DNA of 64,000 nucleotides from JACDET01 sp038253825 (GTDB taxonomy: Bacteria; Patescibacteriota; Microgenomatia; Levybacterales; UBA12049), in assembly GCA_038253825.1 (NCBI GenBank), contig JBBSGT010000001.1, forward strand, positions 1 to 64,000, written 5' to 3'. Positions 7,988 to 16,648 of the stretch are shown here, piece after piece. The notes under the pieces were generated by a model. It worked only from the letters and a program-made list of their open reading frames with translations, was not told the DNA's origin and searched no databases. The position numbers and the translations under genes are program-made. Position 1 is the stretch's first letter. The number at the start of each line of letters is the position of its first letter.

Positions 7988-8678
7988 GAAGTATTATTTT
8001 CAATTTTATGGCATTGTAACCTATTTCATACGTGGCCTCGATAAGATGTATTTTCGTTTCTCCAATAGTTCTTGTTTTGAAAATGATCGGAACAGATGCA
8101 ATGGTATATCCCAAAGATCTTGCTTTCACAAGGAATTCTAAATCAAATGTCCAAGGTGATGGTTGAATTTCAATAGCTTCAAATACTTCTTTTCTAAAGA
8201 CTTTTAACCCTGATTGCACATCACAGTTGAGTCCATGAAGCAATCGTCCGAAAACATACATAAACGTTTTGCTTGTCAGCTGTCGCAAAAAAGATGTTTG
8301 CTGGTCAATTCTATTTGCGACAACAATATCCGCTCCTTGTAGTATTTTATCAATCATGTTCGGTATTACTTCAGGAGGATATTGGAGATCAGCGTCAATA
8401 TAACAGAGAAAATCATATTTTGCTCTCTCTAATCCTTCAATTAAAGATTGTGCTTTTCCCGGACGCAGTTGTTTTGTAAATAGTTTTATCGGATACAATC
8501 TTGTCAGTGAATGTATAATTGCCTGTGTCCCGTCAGTAGATTTATCATCAATAAAGATTATTTCATACAATGTATGATTCTCTTTTAATGCATTATTAAT
8601 ACGTTTTACCAAAGGTAAAATATTGCCTGATTCATTAAGTGTTGGAATTATTAATGAAAGGGATGTAGTATTATTCAT
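7929..8678 (-). CDS. Family 2 glycosyltransferase, dolichyl-phosphate mannose synthase-like
   Basis: The protein (249 residues from ATG 8678) is a GT-A fold transferase with SLIIPTLNESGNI at the N-terminus, IIFIDDKSTDGT, the metal-binding DADLQYPPEVI and the QSGLKVFRKEVF acceptor loop. These are hallmarks of DPM1-type enzymes that load a sugar onto a polyprenyl phosphate. The C-terminal hydrophobic tail is short, so it is probably only membrane-associated. It overlaps the end of the upstream GT-C gene by 8 bases. A polyprenyl-phosphate-sugar made here could be the donor for that GT-C transferase. An earlier in-frame start at 8705 is possible, but would put nine extra residues before the fold. 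Confidence 0.9.
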   Translation of the reverse strand: MNNTTSLSLIIPTLNESGNILPLVKRINNALKENHTLYEIIFIDDKSTDGTQAIIHSLTRLYPIKLFTKQLRPGKAQSLIEGLERAKYDFLCYIDADLQYPPEVIPNMIDKILQGADIVVANRIDQQTSFLRQLTSKTFMYVFGRLLHGLNCDVQSGLKVFRKEVFEAIEIQPSPWTFDLEFLVKARSLGYTIASVPIIFKTRTIGETKIHLIEATYEIGYNAIKLKIILLKLSLQNIVKRGWFFDLDS

Positions 8679-10302
8679 GGTAAGTAAGCGTAATTTTCGG
8701 ATCATAGTTAATCTTATATGACCTTACAATAATGCCATTTGCAAATGTTTTTGATGATGTCAATGAATAGTGCGAATCGAGATACGTACGGATTGTGTGC
8801 TCATATCCTTGGTCATATGACAAGACAACGTAGATTTGATCATATTGTTTTTGATAGGTTTGTATCTGATTGATAAATGCCCCTTGAGAGAAAGCAGGTA
8901 TCGTATCTCCTTGTTTAAATCTATTCCACTGCGGGATAGTATCAATGCGAGCATGGCCGTTGTACGAGTACTCAATTGGATAGACTGTAAATGGCGAACT
9001 AACGCCTATAACGTCAGACGGTGTTGTCTTTGCGGCCAAATATTTACTTACTCCTGAATAATCTTCTTTTACTGTTGTTTGGGATGAGGAAATTTGCAGA
9101 TAGAGTAGCAAAATACTGATAACCGTATATCCAAAAATTGAAACAAAACGTATTTTTTTCGAGAAACTGACGAGTGTCCAGGAGAGCAGCAAAAATAGGC
9201 TTGGAGAGACAAAGATTAAGTATCGGGATAAAAAGATCGGTTTGATATACGAAAGCATGAAGACAAGAGCAACTGGTAAAAATGTTGCGAGAGCATAATA
9301 TTCAGCATTACTAAAGCTTACTTTCTTGCGTTTTGTAAAGATGATAAAAAGCAAAATAATCGATATTGGCCAAAGTGAAACAAGGATTGACTGGATTTGT
9401 TCATTTTGAAACCCAAACATGATTAAGACAAATGTTTGCAATAAATTAAATGTTGATGGAGGGGGAATAAGTGGCTGGGTATTGGATGCAGAACCAAGGC
9501 TTATAACATAGTACGCCCACGGAGTGAATAATATAAGCGCGCCAACGACAATCAGGAGATATGACAAAATAAATGTTTTATAATATACAAAGCCATTTTT
9601 AATATATTGGAACATGGAGAATTTTTTAAAAGCGGTATGTGGTTTTATCGAAGAAAAATTAATTAATTTCTGCAAAGTCAGAGATGTTGACTCTTTCATT
9701 TCATGCATAATTCTCTGAATAATAAGCGTCAAAGCATAGATTGCCTGCAAAAGGATAACAAGCAGGAAGAAATAATGTGTATAGATTCCAATTGCGAGAC
9801 TTATATAGTATCCTATTTTCCCATCTTGACCCTTGGAGCGAACCATACGCATGAAGTACAGATGTGCCATACAGGTAACTAAAGTGAAGAGAGAATACAT
9901 TCGTGCTTCAAAACTATACCAAAGAATAAAAGGGGATAACGCAAAGAAAAATGTGGTTACATAAGCGACTTGTCTATTTACCGCTTCTTTGGATAATATG
10001 AAGAGTACCGGGATAGTTAAAATATAAAATATAAATGAAAGAGAACGCACTGAAACAATGTCTGTACCCAAAATCTGCATCCAATAATGCAAAAGCACTC
10101 CATATAAAGGAACATGGACATCTTCTGCAGTGAGCTTTAAAATTTCATCGAATGATTTGAGTGATAACCAAACAGATTGTGACTCATCAAGACGGATTGA
10201 TTGCGTGAAGAGTGTAATAGCGCTTAGCGCTATAATTATCACTATTCCGAGTACGAAAAGTATATGAGTAAAAGATATGTGCTGTTTTTTAAAAAATTTC
10301 AT
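8671..10302 (-). CDS. GT-C membrane glycosyltransferase (GT39/ArnT-like)
   Basis: The 543-residue protein has about ten hydrophobic segments. After the first one an LDESQSVW motif provides the acidic catalytic site of GT-C enzymes, and the EDVHVPLYGVLLHYW stretch follows, as in PMT/ArnT-like proteins. GT-C enzymes use lipid-linked sugars on the outer face of the membrane. A hydrophilic C-terminal part of about 130 residues (after LLYLQISSS) would be extracellular. The gene overlaps the BcsA-like gene before it by four bases and the DPM1-like gene after it by eight, so the three are co-expressed. The acceptor is unknown. A protein or the polymer made by the neighbouring synthase are both possible. 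Confidence 0.85.
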   Translation of the reverse strand: MKFFKKQHISFTHILFVLGIVIIIALSAITLFTQSIRLDESQSVWLSLKSFDEILKLTAEDVHVPLYGVLLHYWMQILGTDIVSVRSLSFIFYILTIPVLFILSKEAVNRQVAYVTTFFFALSPFILWYSFEARMYSLFTLVTCMAHLYFMRMVRSKGQDGKIGYYISLAIGIYTHYFFLLVILLQAIYALTLIIQRIMHEMKESTSLTLQKLINFSSIKPHTAFKKFSMFQYIKNGFVYYKTFILSYLLIVVGALILFTPWAYYVISLGSASNTQPLIPPPSTFNLLQTFVLIMFGFQNEQIQSILVSLWPISIILLFIIFTKRKKVSFSNAEYYALATFLPVALVFMLSYIKPIFLSRYLIFVSPSLFLLLSWTLVSFSKKIRFVSIFGYTVISILLLYLQISSSQTTVKEDYSGVSKYLAAKTTPSDVIGVSSPFTVYPIEYSYNGHARIDTIPQWNRFKQGDTIPAFSQGAFINQIQTYQKQYDQIYVVLSYDQGYEHTIRTYLDSHYSLTSSKTFANGIIVRSYKINYDPKITLTYHE

Positions 10303-11849
10303 AATGTTAGTGTTTTTTTCTGAAAAAGGAATTTTGGACTTTTCAGGAGTGTATACTGAATGAGCTTATTCCAGTTATATGTGGCTTTTATGAAAGGAAT
10401 AAATAATAATATATTGAAAAATATCCAGGCAACATTGGTACTCACCGATGAAGAAAATCCATAGGTATAAATGCCAAATGTTGTCGCAATTATTGATAAG
10501 CAAATATAGGCTAGATGTGGATAAGCAAGAAAAAGGAAATTTCCTTCTTGCGCCTGTTTGGGTGTTACGTGAAACTTAGTTTTTCGTTTAAGTAAGACTG
10601 AAATAAGTGCGGCGATTTGTAATGTCCAGCTTGATTGAGAAAAAGAAATAGCCTTATAGGTAACGTCTTTACCTGATGCAATATAAAGTGTATACAGATT
10701 TAAGAACATAAACGGAATGAAGAATATAGCAAATGACATAGTGGTTGTCGAAACAGGTTCAAATCCAAAAAAGAGGTAGAAAAGTGGCATCATAATATCG
10801 ATAAGTACAACAAGTCCATTAAGATAAAACATACCAGAGGAAATATATTGTACCTTTTGTTCCCATGATAAATTCTTTTTAAATAAAGGGTTTGATCCAA
10901 AAAGTACCTCAAGAGATCCCCTTGCCCAACGCAGTTGTTGCTTATAATAGGACAGCATATCCTCCGGTGCGAGACCTTCTGATAAAATATCCCGAATATA
11001 ATGAGAGGTCCAACCCTTTTCATGCAGAGATAACGACGTTAAGAAATCTTCAGCAATATTGTCTTCACACATACCCCCAACTTCCAAAAGCGCAGTGCGG
11101 CGAATGGCCACATTTGTTCCACAGATAAATGCTGCATTCCATGTATCTTTTCCTTGCATAATAGGTCCAAAGAAAAGTGATTGTTGATCCCACGCGCCTT
11201 GTGATACTTCATTTTTTGTATGGTTCATGTAATACTGAGGAGTTTGTACAAATCCTACTTTGGGATCAGTAAAATAAGGTATAGTTTTTGCTAAAAACTC
11301 AGGATATGGTTTCATATCAGCATCAAAAACAGCAACAAATTCCGAGTTGGTAGTACGCAGGGCATTATTAATATTACCGGCTTTTGCCCCACCCGGAATG
11401 GTGCGGGTAATACAATGCACCTGCAATTTTTTGGCTAGTACCTCAACGTCTTTCCAGTTTTCATTATTTGTGACGAAATTGTCATTTAAAATATAGATAT
11501 TTTTTTCTTTATAAGTGATATTTTTTGCCGCAGTTACTGTCTCTTCAATAACATCCAGAGGTTCTCCAGCGACGGTTATATAGATATCAACGGATGGGAA
11601 AAATGCTTCTGTTTGCATAAGTCTCCTGTTGGTTTGTTTATGTCTTGGCCATACTGTCATCCAAAAAGTCATTGCCATAAAAATATGATAGATTTCTCCA
11701 AACCAGAGTAAAGTATATAAGTATGGGTTTCCTATATGTCCTGGTAAGAACCACCAAGATATGTAAATAAGCGCCATAATACTGTTGAGAATGAGCAACA
11801 TTTTATTGACGTTGCCTGAGTATATTTTTTTTGTTAGTTTTGTTTTCAT
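10299..11849 (-). CDS. Cellulose synthase-like processive glycosyltransferase (BcsA-like)
   Basis: The product (about 516 residues from ATG 11849) has two N-terminal membrane helices, then a GT2 domain with IYILNDNF, the FDADMKPYPEF metal motif, the AEDFLTS TED-like motif and the QQLRWARG (QxxRW) motif that marks processive beta-glycan synthases. More membrane helices follow, forming the translocation channel. I see no PilZ domain, so c-di-GMP control of the usual kind appears absent. The start at 11849 is chosen because it clears the stop of the GH8 gene (11854), although the frame is open back to 11921. With the GH8 enzyme and a divergent galU next door, cellulose or a related beta-glucan is the likely product. 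Hyaluronan- or PNAG-type polymers are less likely. Confidence 0.9.
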   Translation of the reverse strand: MKTKLTKKIYSGNVNKMLLILNSIMALIYISWWFLPGHIGNPYLYTLLWFGEIYHIFMAMTFWMTVWPRHKQTNRRLMQTEAFFPSVDIYITVAGEPLDVIEETVTAAKNITYKEKNIYILNDNFVTNNENWKDVEVLAKKLQVHCITRTIPGGAKAGNINNALRTTNSEFVAVFDADMKPYPEFLAKTIPYFTDPKVGFVQTPQYYMNHTKNEVSQGAWDQQSLFFGPIMQGKDTWNAAFICGTNVAIRRTALLEVGGMCEDNIAEDFLTSLSLHEKGWTSHYIRDILSEGLAPEDMLSYYKQQLRWARGSLEVLFGSNPLFKKNLSWEQKVQYISSGMFYLNGLVVLIDIMMPLFYLFFGFEPVSTTTMSFAIFFIPFMFLNLYTLYIASGKDVTYKAISFSQSSWTLQIAALISVLLKRKTKFHVTPKQAQEGNFLFLAYPHLAYICLSIIATTFGIYTYGFSSSVSTNVAWIFFNILLFIPFIKATYNWNKLIQYTLLKSPKFLFQKKTLTL

Positions 11850-11853
11850 AAAA

Positions 11854-13026
11854 TTATTTACTGTATGGAATAATTTGGTTGTTATATAAAGCAGCACCAA
11901 ACCACAACCAATTTTGTTCATAGTAGCCTATATCATCCCGAAACGTGTTTTGATCATTCGAGTACAATTTTAAGATTTTATCTTGATAAATTTCTTTTGC
12001 AACTTCCGGCTTTTCAACAATAAAATAGCCCATTCCTGCTCCATATGCTGTAGGGCTTTCATATGTTTGCACAGGCGTACCGTTATGTGTATAAGCCGCG
12101 TACAATTTGCCGTCTTTTTTATATAACTTATCGATAATAGACAGTGAATCCAGATATGCCTTTGCTCGTGGATCTTTATTCCATATATAATCAAGTGAGA
12201 TCCGCCAGGGTATTCGTACTGCATCATAGGAATAATTTGTCGTTAAATTTTGTAAATTAGTTGCACTGAGTTCGCCGGTTTTTTTATCGATCGCTACCCA
12301 ATCTGGCGCCAAACCTACTGCATGATCCGCATCAAGTTTATTCTTGCTTGATGTATCTAATAGTGTATATGCGGGTGAAACGAGACTGTTCCAATCATTA
12401 TTATCAACCTTTGCAAAGATTTTCCACGCATAAGGAGCGAAGTATGATGGATTAACAATAATTCGTTGCTGATCGCTTGCCCAATTTCCTGCAACAAGAT
12501 ATCGTTTACCATAGGCAGTCGCTGTTTCCTTTTTCCATATATCATGAATAATCATTTTTGCCTGAACAAGATATGATTTTTCATTCCAGCGGTTTGCCGC
12601 AAAGACTAAAGCAAGCGCGATATCAGTATCAGCATCAGAGGCTGAGTTATCTCCACCATTTTCTAAAGCACCATAAGTCCCATCGCCCCGTTTTCCCCAT
12701 CTCCAAGTGAGGAGGGAATCGTCAGGTCTTTTCATATCAGCTTTTGTCCAGTTCCATACTTTATCAAACGTCTGTTTGTCATCTGACCAAACTGCACGTA
12801 ATAATGCATAACTTTGCCCTTCTGAGGTTGTGATACTGTTTTGTGAATAATCAATTACTCGTCCATCAGAATTAATAAATTTTTCTTTATACTTTTCCCA
12901 TGATGAGGTTAAGGTTGTATATCCTGAAAATTGTTCTGTTTGATTATAATGAGAACTCGTCCTGTAAAAAGTAAATGCTAAAAGAGCAATACTTATAATA
13001 AGAAAAATAATGCCTAACCGTTTCAT
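11854..13026 (-). CDS. Glycoside hydrolase family 8 endoglucanase (BcsZ-like)
   Basis: The 390-residue protein begins with a membrane anchor or signal sequence (residues 4-20). The GH8 catalytic acid is in SEGQSYALL (Glu 69), and SDADTDIALAL around residues 130-140 supplies the second acidic site. YDAVRIPWR and a terminal YYEQNWLWFGAAL are also family signatures. In cellulose operons the BcsZ glucanase trims the growing polymer and is often needed for normal export. It sits between the small membrane protein (4-base overlap) and the BcsA-like synthase. The anchor-like N-terminus suggests it works outside the membrane but stays attached. Confidence 0.92.
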   Translation of the reverse strand: MKRLGIIFLIISIALLAFTFYRTSSHYNQTEQFSGYTTLTSSWEKYKEKFINSDGRVIDYSQNSITTSEGQSYALLRAVWSDDKQTFDKVWNWTKADMKRPDDSLLTWRWGKRGDGTYGALENGGDNSASDADTDIALALVFAANRWNEKSYLVQAKMIIHDIWKKETATAYGKRYLVAGNWASDQQRIIVNPSYFAPYAWKIFAKVDNNDWNSLVSPAYTLLDTSSKNKLDADHAVGLAPDWVAIDKKTGELSATNLQNLTTNYSYDAVRIPWRISLDYIWNKDPRAKAYLDSLSIIDKLYKKDGKLYAAYTHNGTPVQTYESPTAYGAGMGYFIVEKPEVAKEIYQDKILKLYSNDQNTFRDDIGYYEQNWLWFGAALYNNQIIPYSK

Positions 13027-13472
13027 GATATTCCTCCTTCTGATACAGTGTCTATAAATTTAGTAAATCTACTTTTTCCTTGGTTGAGAGAAGCATTGAA
13101 AAATTTATATATACTTCTATTGAGAGATGAAAAAAACAGTTTTATATACTCGGTAGTGTGACTGATGACACTGAAGAGAAAAAACATGCCCGATAGAAAA
13201 TAAATAAATGAGAGTGTCTTTTTCGGAAACGTGTCATCATGGTAATATTCCTTAGCAGATACATAAGCAAAATATTTCATATTAGGCACTTGCGATACAA
13301 GAGATAGCTTAGTCGATGTTTGATTTATGTTTTTAATCGTAATATCTTCATTCGGTACTAATAAGGATCGTTGGGAAGCATGAGCAGCCCCGACAAAATG
13401 GTGAGATAAAGAAATAATAATAACTGCAGAGCAGATATAAAATATTATACTTTTAATAGTTCGATAAAACAT
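13023..13472 (-). CDS. Small two-helix membrane protein heading the polysaccharide operon
   Basis: I do not recognise the family. The 149-residue protein has an N-terminal hydrophobic segment (residues 8-31, possibly a signal peptide ending near AHAS), about 55 polar residues and a second membrane helix (FIYFLSGMFFLFSVIS, residues 88-103). A basic tail follows. The C-terminal half would be cytoplasmic if the first segment is cleaved. It overlaps the GH8 start by four bases and is the first gene of the operon. A role as an accessory subunit of the synthase, replacing BcsB, is a guess from position. Confidence 0.65.
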   Translation of the reverse strand: MFYRTIKSIIFYICSAVIIISLSHHFVGAAHASQRSLLVPNEDITIKNINQTSTKLSLVSQVPNMKYFAYVSAKEYYHDDTFPKKTLSFIYFLSGMFFLFSVISHTTEYIKLFFSSLNRSIYKFFNASLNQGKSRFTKFIDTVSEGGIS

Positions 13473-13792
13473 GAACAGAGTATATTATTATAAGACGCTT
13501 ATGTCAAGAGGCAATATATATTAAATTTACTGGTCCTAGAAATATTTCTTACCACAATTGCTATATGTTAATACAAAGTGTTTCTGAATTAACCCGAAAT
13601 ATATATAATTTTATTACTTTATTTTTTTGTATAAATATGTAACTACTAATAATATAAGCCTTATTAAATACACATCTATAACATATATAATAGTATACTT
13701 ATAGCATATGTCGCGTTATTATCGCTTGAAGAAATACGAAATACTATCATGATTCTCAAATTCTGATACTATAGACCTATAGAGATTGCTAC
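13473..13792. other. AT-rich divergent intergenic region
   Basis: About 320 bases between the polysaccharide operon and the galU promoter contain no open frame worth calling. The stretch is very AT-rich, with many TATA-like words (for example ATATATATAATT and AACATATATAATAGTATAC), so the minus-strand promoter cannot be pinned to one box. It is the obvious control region for both divergent units. Confidence 0.5.
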
Positions 13793-13821
13793 TTGACATT
13801 TAAAAGAACCTATAATATAAT
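13793..13821 (+). promoter_or_regulatory. Consensus sigma-70 promoter of galU, leaderless
   Basis: TTGACA (13793-13798) and TATAAT (13816-13821) are both perfect and separated by 17 bases. The galU ATG begins at 13828, six bases after the -10 box, which is where transcription should start. There is no room for a Shine-Dalgarno site, so the mRNA is probably leaderless. Confidence 0.8.
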
Positions 13822-13827
13822 CCAAAC

Positions 13828-14712
13828 ATGAATAACAAAAAGATTAGAAAAGTTGTCATACCCGCTGCTGGTTTCGGCACCAGATTTTTGCCACAAACAA
13901 AAGCAATGCCAAAGGAGATGCTGCCCATCGTTGACAAACCAGTTATACAATATGTTGTTGAAGAGGCAATAGCATCAGGGATTGAGGATGTTATTATCGT
14001 GACAGGTGCTCTCAAAAGAGCGATAGAAGATCATTTCGACAGTCCGAATGCAGACCTTATTCAAAATCTTGTTGCAGGAGGGAAAGACAAACTCCTTGAA
14101 GAAACCCGAAAGCTTTCAGCATTGGCCAATTTTATCTATATCCGTCAGCAAGGCATGTATGGCAATGGCACACCTGTATTATCTGCGGAGCCAGTTATCG
14201 AAAAAGAACCTTTTGCAGTTATGTGGGGCGATGAGTTCATTTATAGTACGCCTCCAAGACTTGCTCAAATGATAAAAGTATATGAAAAATATGGTGGAGC
14301 AGTTATTTCAGCCGTAAGAATTAATAGGGAAGCAGATTTAGTGCGCTACGGAATCGCTGATGTCGAGAAAGTAGACGGTAATGTTTTCAAAATTAAAAAA
14401 ATTGTTGAAAAACCAGAACTTGGGACAGCGCCATCAAATCTTGCAACCCATGGTGCATATATTCTCCCGCCTGAAATTTTTGAAATCTTACGCAATCAAA
14501 AACCAGGAAAAGGTGGAGAAATCTATTTACCTGAAGCAATTGATGCGCTTATCAAAACAGGCTATCCAGTCTATGCATGTGAAATCGAAAATGGAAAATA
14601 TTATGATACCGGCAACAAGCTGGAGTATATGAAAACTACCGTTGAATTAGCTTTACAACATAAGGATTTAAATGGAGAGTTCAGACAATTTCTCAAAGAC
14701 CTAAAGCTTTAA
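13828..14712 (+). CDS. galU: UTP-glucose-1-phosphate uridylyltransferase
   Basis: The 294-residue protein is a full-length GalU that makes UDP-glucose from UTP and glucose-1-phosphate. Diagnostic segments are AAGFGTRFLPQTKAMPKEML at the nucleotide-binding loop, VDKPVIQYVVEEA, FAVMWGDEF with the metal-binding Asp, IVEKPELGTAPS and GGEIYLPEAID. The gene is transcribed away from the BcsA/GH8 operon across a shared intergenic region. UDP-glucose is the substrate of BcsA, so a metabolic link is likely. The upstream promoter is a near-perfect consensus, which suggests strong constitutive expression. Confidence 0.95.
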   Translation: MNNKKIRKVVIPAAGFGTRFLPQTKAMPKEMLPIVDKPVIQYVVEEAIASGIEDVIIVTGALKRAIEDHFDSPNADLIQNLVAGGKDKLLEETRKLSALANFIYIRQQGMYGNGTPVLSAEPVIEKEPFAVMWGDEFIYSTPPRLAQMIKVYEKYGGAVISAVRINREADLVRYGIADVEKVDGNVFKIKKIVEKPELGTAPSNLATHGAYILPPEIFEILRNQKPGKGGEIYLPEAIDALIKTGYPVYACEIENGKYYDTGNKLEYMKTTVELALQHKDLNGEFRQFLKDLKL

Positions 14713-14785
14713 TAACTTTTATAGCCTCATAGTAATTACTAAATAAACCTATAATATACGTTCAGAGGTCTGAGCAAAAAATATA

Positions 14786-16219
14786 TTATTCAGAAGCTTT
14801 AAATTTCTCCAAGGCTCCCCATTGTTTGCCAATTTTTACATCCACTTCAAGTGGTACGGAAAGAGGGTACACTGAACATAAGACATCCTTTATTGCTGTG
14901 ATAATTTCATAGAGCTTCTCTTTGTCAGTATCAGGTATCTCAAACACTAAATCATCATGAATTGTTAAGAGCAGCGAAATGTCTAGAAATTGTGTGAGGA
15001 TTTTTTGATCAATATCTACCATGGATCGGCGCATCAGATCCGCGGCTGTTCCTTGTATTGGATAATTCATGAGAATCCGTCGCATACTGTTATCAATAAA
15101 TTTCCGCCTTGGATCCTCAAAGACATACCGTCTACGTCCAAGCAACGTCTCCACAAATCCATGAATTCGAGCGTTTTTGAGGTACATATCATAATAGGTT
15201 TTTATATATGGATAGGAAGCATAAAATTGCTGTATGAATTGTTCTGCATCCTCTTGAGGAATATGAAGACCAGCACTCAGTCCATAGCTGCTCATGCCGT
15301 AGATAATACCAAAATTGATGGTTTTACCGACTGTTCGTTGTTGTGGTGATACTTGGTCATATGCAACGTCAAATAATCGGCTAGCCGTCAAGCTATGCAC
15401 ATCCTGATCATTTTCAAAAGCTTTAATCAATTCTTTTTCCTGCGCAAGATGTGCGAGAATTCGAAGCTCTTGTTGCGAATAATCAAAAGAAACAAGTATA
15501 TGATCCGGGGAAGCGATAAAGCATGATTTGATCTCAAGTCCGATCTCGGATGAAACAGGAATGTTTTGCAAATTTGGATTTGAAGAAGCAATGCGTCCGG
15601 TATTCACGAGTACTTGGTTATATGTTGTATGGATTCTACTTTCTTCATCCACTTTTTGAATAAGGCTTTCAACATATGTCGAGCGTAGTTTGGTTAACTC
15701 GCGGTATGTTAAAAGATTGGCAATAATAGGAAACTCCTGCACAAACCGTGAAAGTTCTCCTTCGTTTGTAGCATATCTTCCAGTTTTTGTTCTTCCCAGT
15801 GGAATACCCATTTTTTCAGCCAAAAAAGTACCTAGTTGTATCGGAGAATTAATACTAATATCGCTGCCTATTTCTGCAATTATCTTTCCTTCAACTTCGC
15901 TTATCAGTTGATCTATATTTTTACCAACTTGCGACAAATGATTCGTATCGAGCAAAATCCCTCGTTGTTCCATTTGCCAGAGTACCTTCGAGAGGGGCAT
16001 TTCGATATCATAGAAAAGAGATTTTAGCTTCGGATATGTCTCAAGTTTTTCTTTCTGTTTCTGGGCAAGCTCCACAACTGTGGTAGCGCTATACCGTTTC
16101 ATTGTTTCATCAAGCGTCCCAAAAGAATGGCCTTCAGCCAACAGAGCTTCAGCAATGTAACAATCAAAGTCAGTATCAAAATTATTGGAAGTTTTACTGT
16201 CCCACACTGGATTTCTCAT
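14786..16219 (-). CDS. polA: Family A DNA polymerase without functional exonuclease domains
   Basis: The product (477 residues from ATG 16219, or five more from GTG 16234) contains the complete family A polymerase palm, fingers and thumb. Motif A is SFDYSQQELRILAHL, motif B is RTVGKTINFGIIYGMSSYGL and motif C is IHDDLVFE. Upstream only a scrap of the 3'-5' exonuclease fold remains (FDCYIAEALLAEG). The 5'-3' flap nuclease is absent. Escherichia coli PolA has about 930 residues. It converges with galU across a 73-base gap. Other genes elsewhere may supply the flap nuclease. Compact polymerases like this are expected in reduced genomes. Confidence 0.92.
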   Translation of the reverse strand: MRNPVWDSKTSNNFDTDFDCYIAEALLAEGHSFGTLDETMKRYSATTVVELAQKQKEKLETYPKLKSLFYDIEMPLSKVLWQMEQRGILLDTNHLSQVGKNIDQLISEVEGKIIAEIGSDISINSPIQLGTFLAEKMGIPLGRTKTGRYATNEGELSRFVQEFPIIANLLTYRELTKLRSTYVESLIQKVDEESRIHTTYNQVLVNTGRIASSNPNLQNIPVSSEIGLEIKSCFIASPDHILVSFDYSQQELRILAHLAQEKELIKAFENDQDVHSLTASRLFDVAYDQVSPQQRTVGKTINFGIIYGMSSYGLSAGLHIPQEDAEQFIQQFYASYPYIKTYYDMYLKNARIHGFVETLLGRRRYVFEDPRRKFIDNSMRRILMNYPIQGTAADLMRRSMVDIDQKILTQFLDISLLLTIHDDLVFEIPDTDKEKLYEIITAIKDVLCSVYPLSVPLEVDVKIGKQWGALEKFKASE

Positions 16220-16283
16220 GGAGCTAGTATACACCCAATGGACTATAAAATTTCTAATAATTTCCCTATTTCAAAATTTCTGA

Positions 16284-16306
16284 TATAATCAAAGATAAGA
16301 AAGGAG
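16284..16306 (+). promoter_or_regulatory. Extended -10 promoter and ribosome site of the cold-shock gene
   Basis: TGATATAAT (extended -10, with TATAAT at 16284-16289) lies 26 bases before the start. AAGGAG at 16301-16306 is a clear Shine-Dalgarno site with a 9-base spacing to ATG 16316. This gene thus has a conventional leader, unlike many neighbours. Confidence 0.65.
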
Positions 16307-16315
16307 AAGTAATCT

Positions 16316-16513
16316 ATGAAAGGAACAATCAAAACAAAGCTGGACAAGGGATTTGGGTTCATTAGTCGCGAAGGCGAATCTAAGGATCTTTTTTTTCATT
16401 CCAATGATTTGCAGGGAATTACCTTTGATGAAATTCAAGTAGGTGACACTGTTACCTTTGAAATCGTCAATGGCGATCGAGGTCCAAGCGCAAAAAATGT
16501 AGCACGCGCTTAG
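16316..16513 (+). CDS. Cold-shock domain protein
   Basis: This 65-residue protein is a single CSD OB-fold that binds single-stranded nucleic acid and melts RNA structure. RNP1 is KGFGFISRE and RNP2 is KDLFFHSND. The ending DRGPSAKNVARA also fits the family. Length and motifs match CspA-type proteins. It has its own promoter, a strong ribosome site and a terminator, so it is a single-gene unit. Confidence 0.95.
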   Translation: MKGTIKTKLDKGFGFISREGESKDLFFHSNDLQGITFDEIQVGDTVTFEIVNGDRGPSAKNVARA

Positions 16514-16534
16514 TCGCTTAGCTAATTTACTCAA

Positions 16535-16558
16535 AAAGCTCCGCAAGGGGCTTTTTTT
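16535..16558 (+). terminator. Rho-independent terminator after the cold-shock gene
   Basis: AAAGCTCC, a GCAA tetraloop and GGGGCTTT form a stable stem with one T-G wobble, followed by a run of T residues (ending TTTTTTTG). It lies about 20 bases after the stop codon. Confidence 0.85.
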
Positions 16559-16648
16559 GTATTATATGTGGATTTAGGCATCCTTGCAGATTATGTTTCC
16601 CTGAACGATACCTGAAACGCAGTGATGCCAAACTTGTGCCACAAAACC

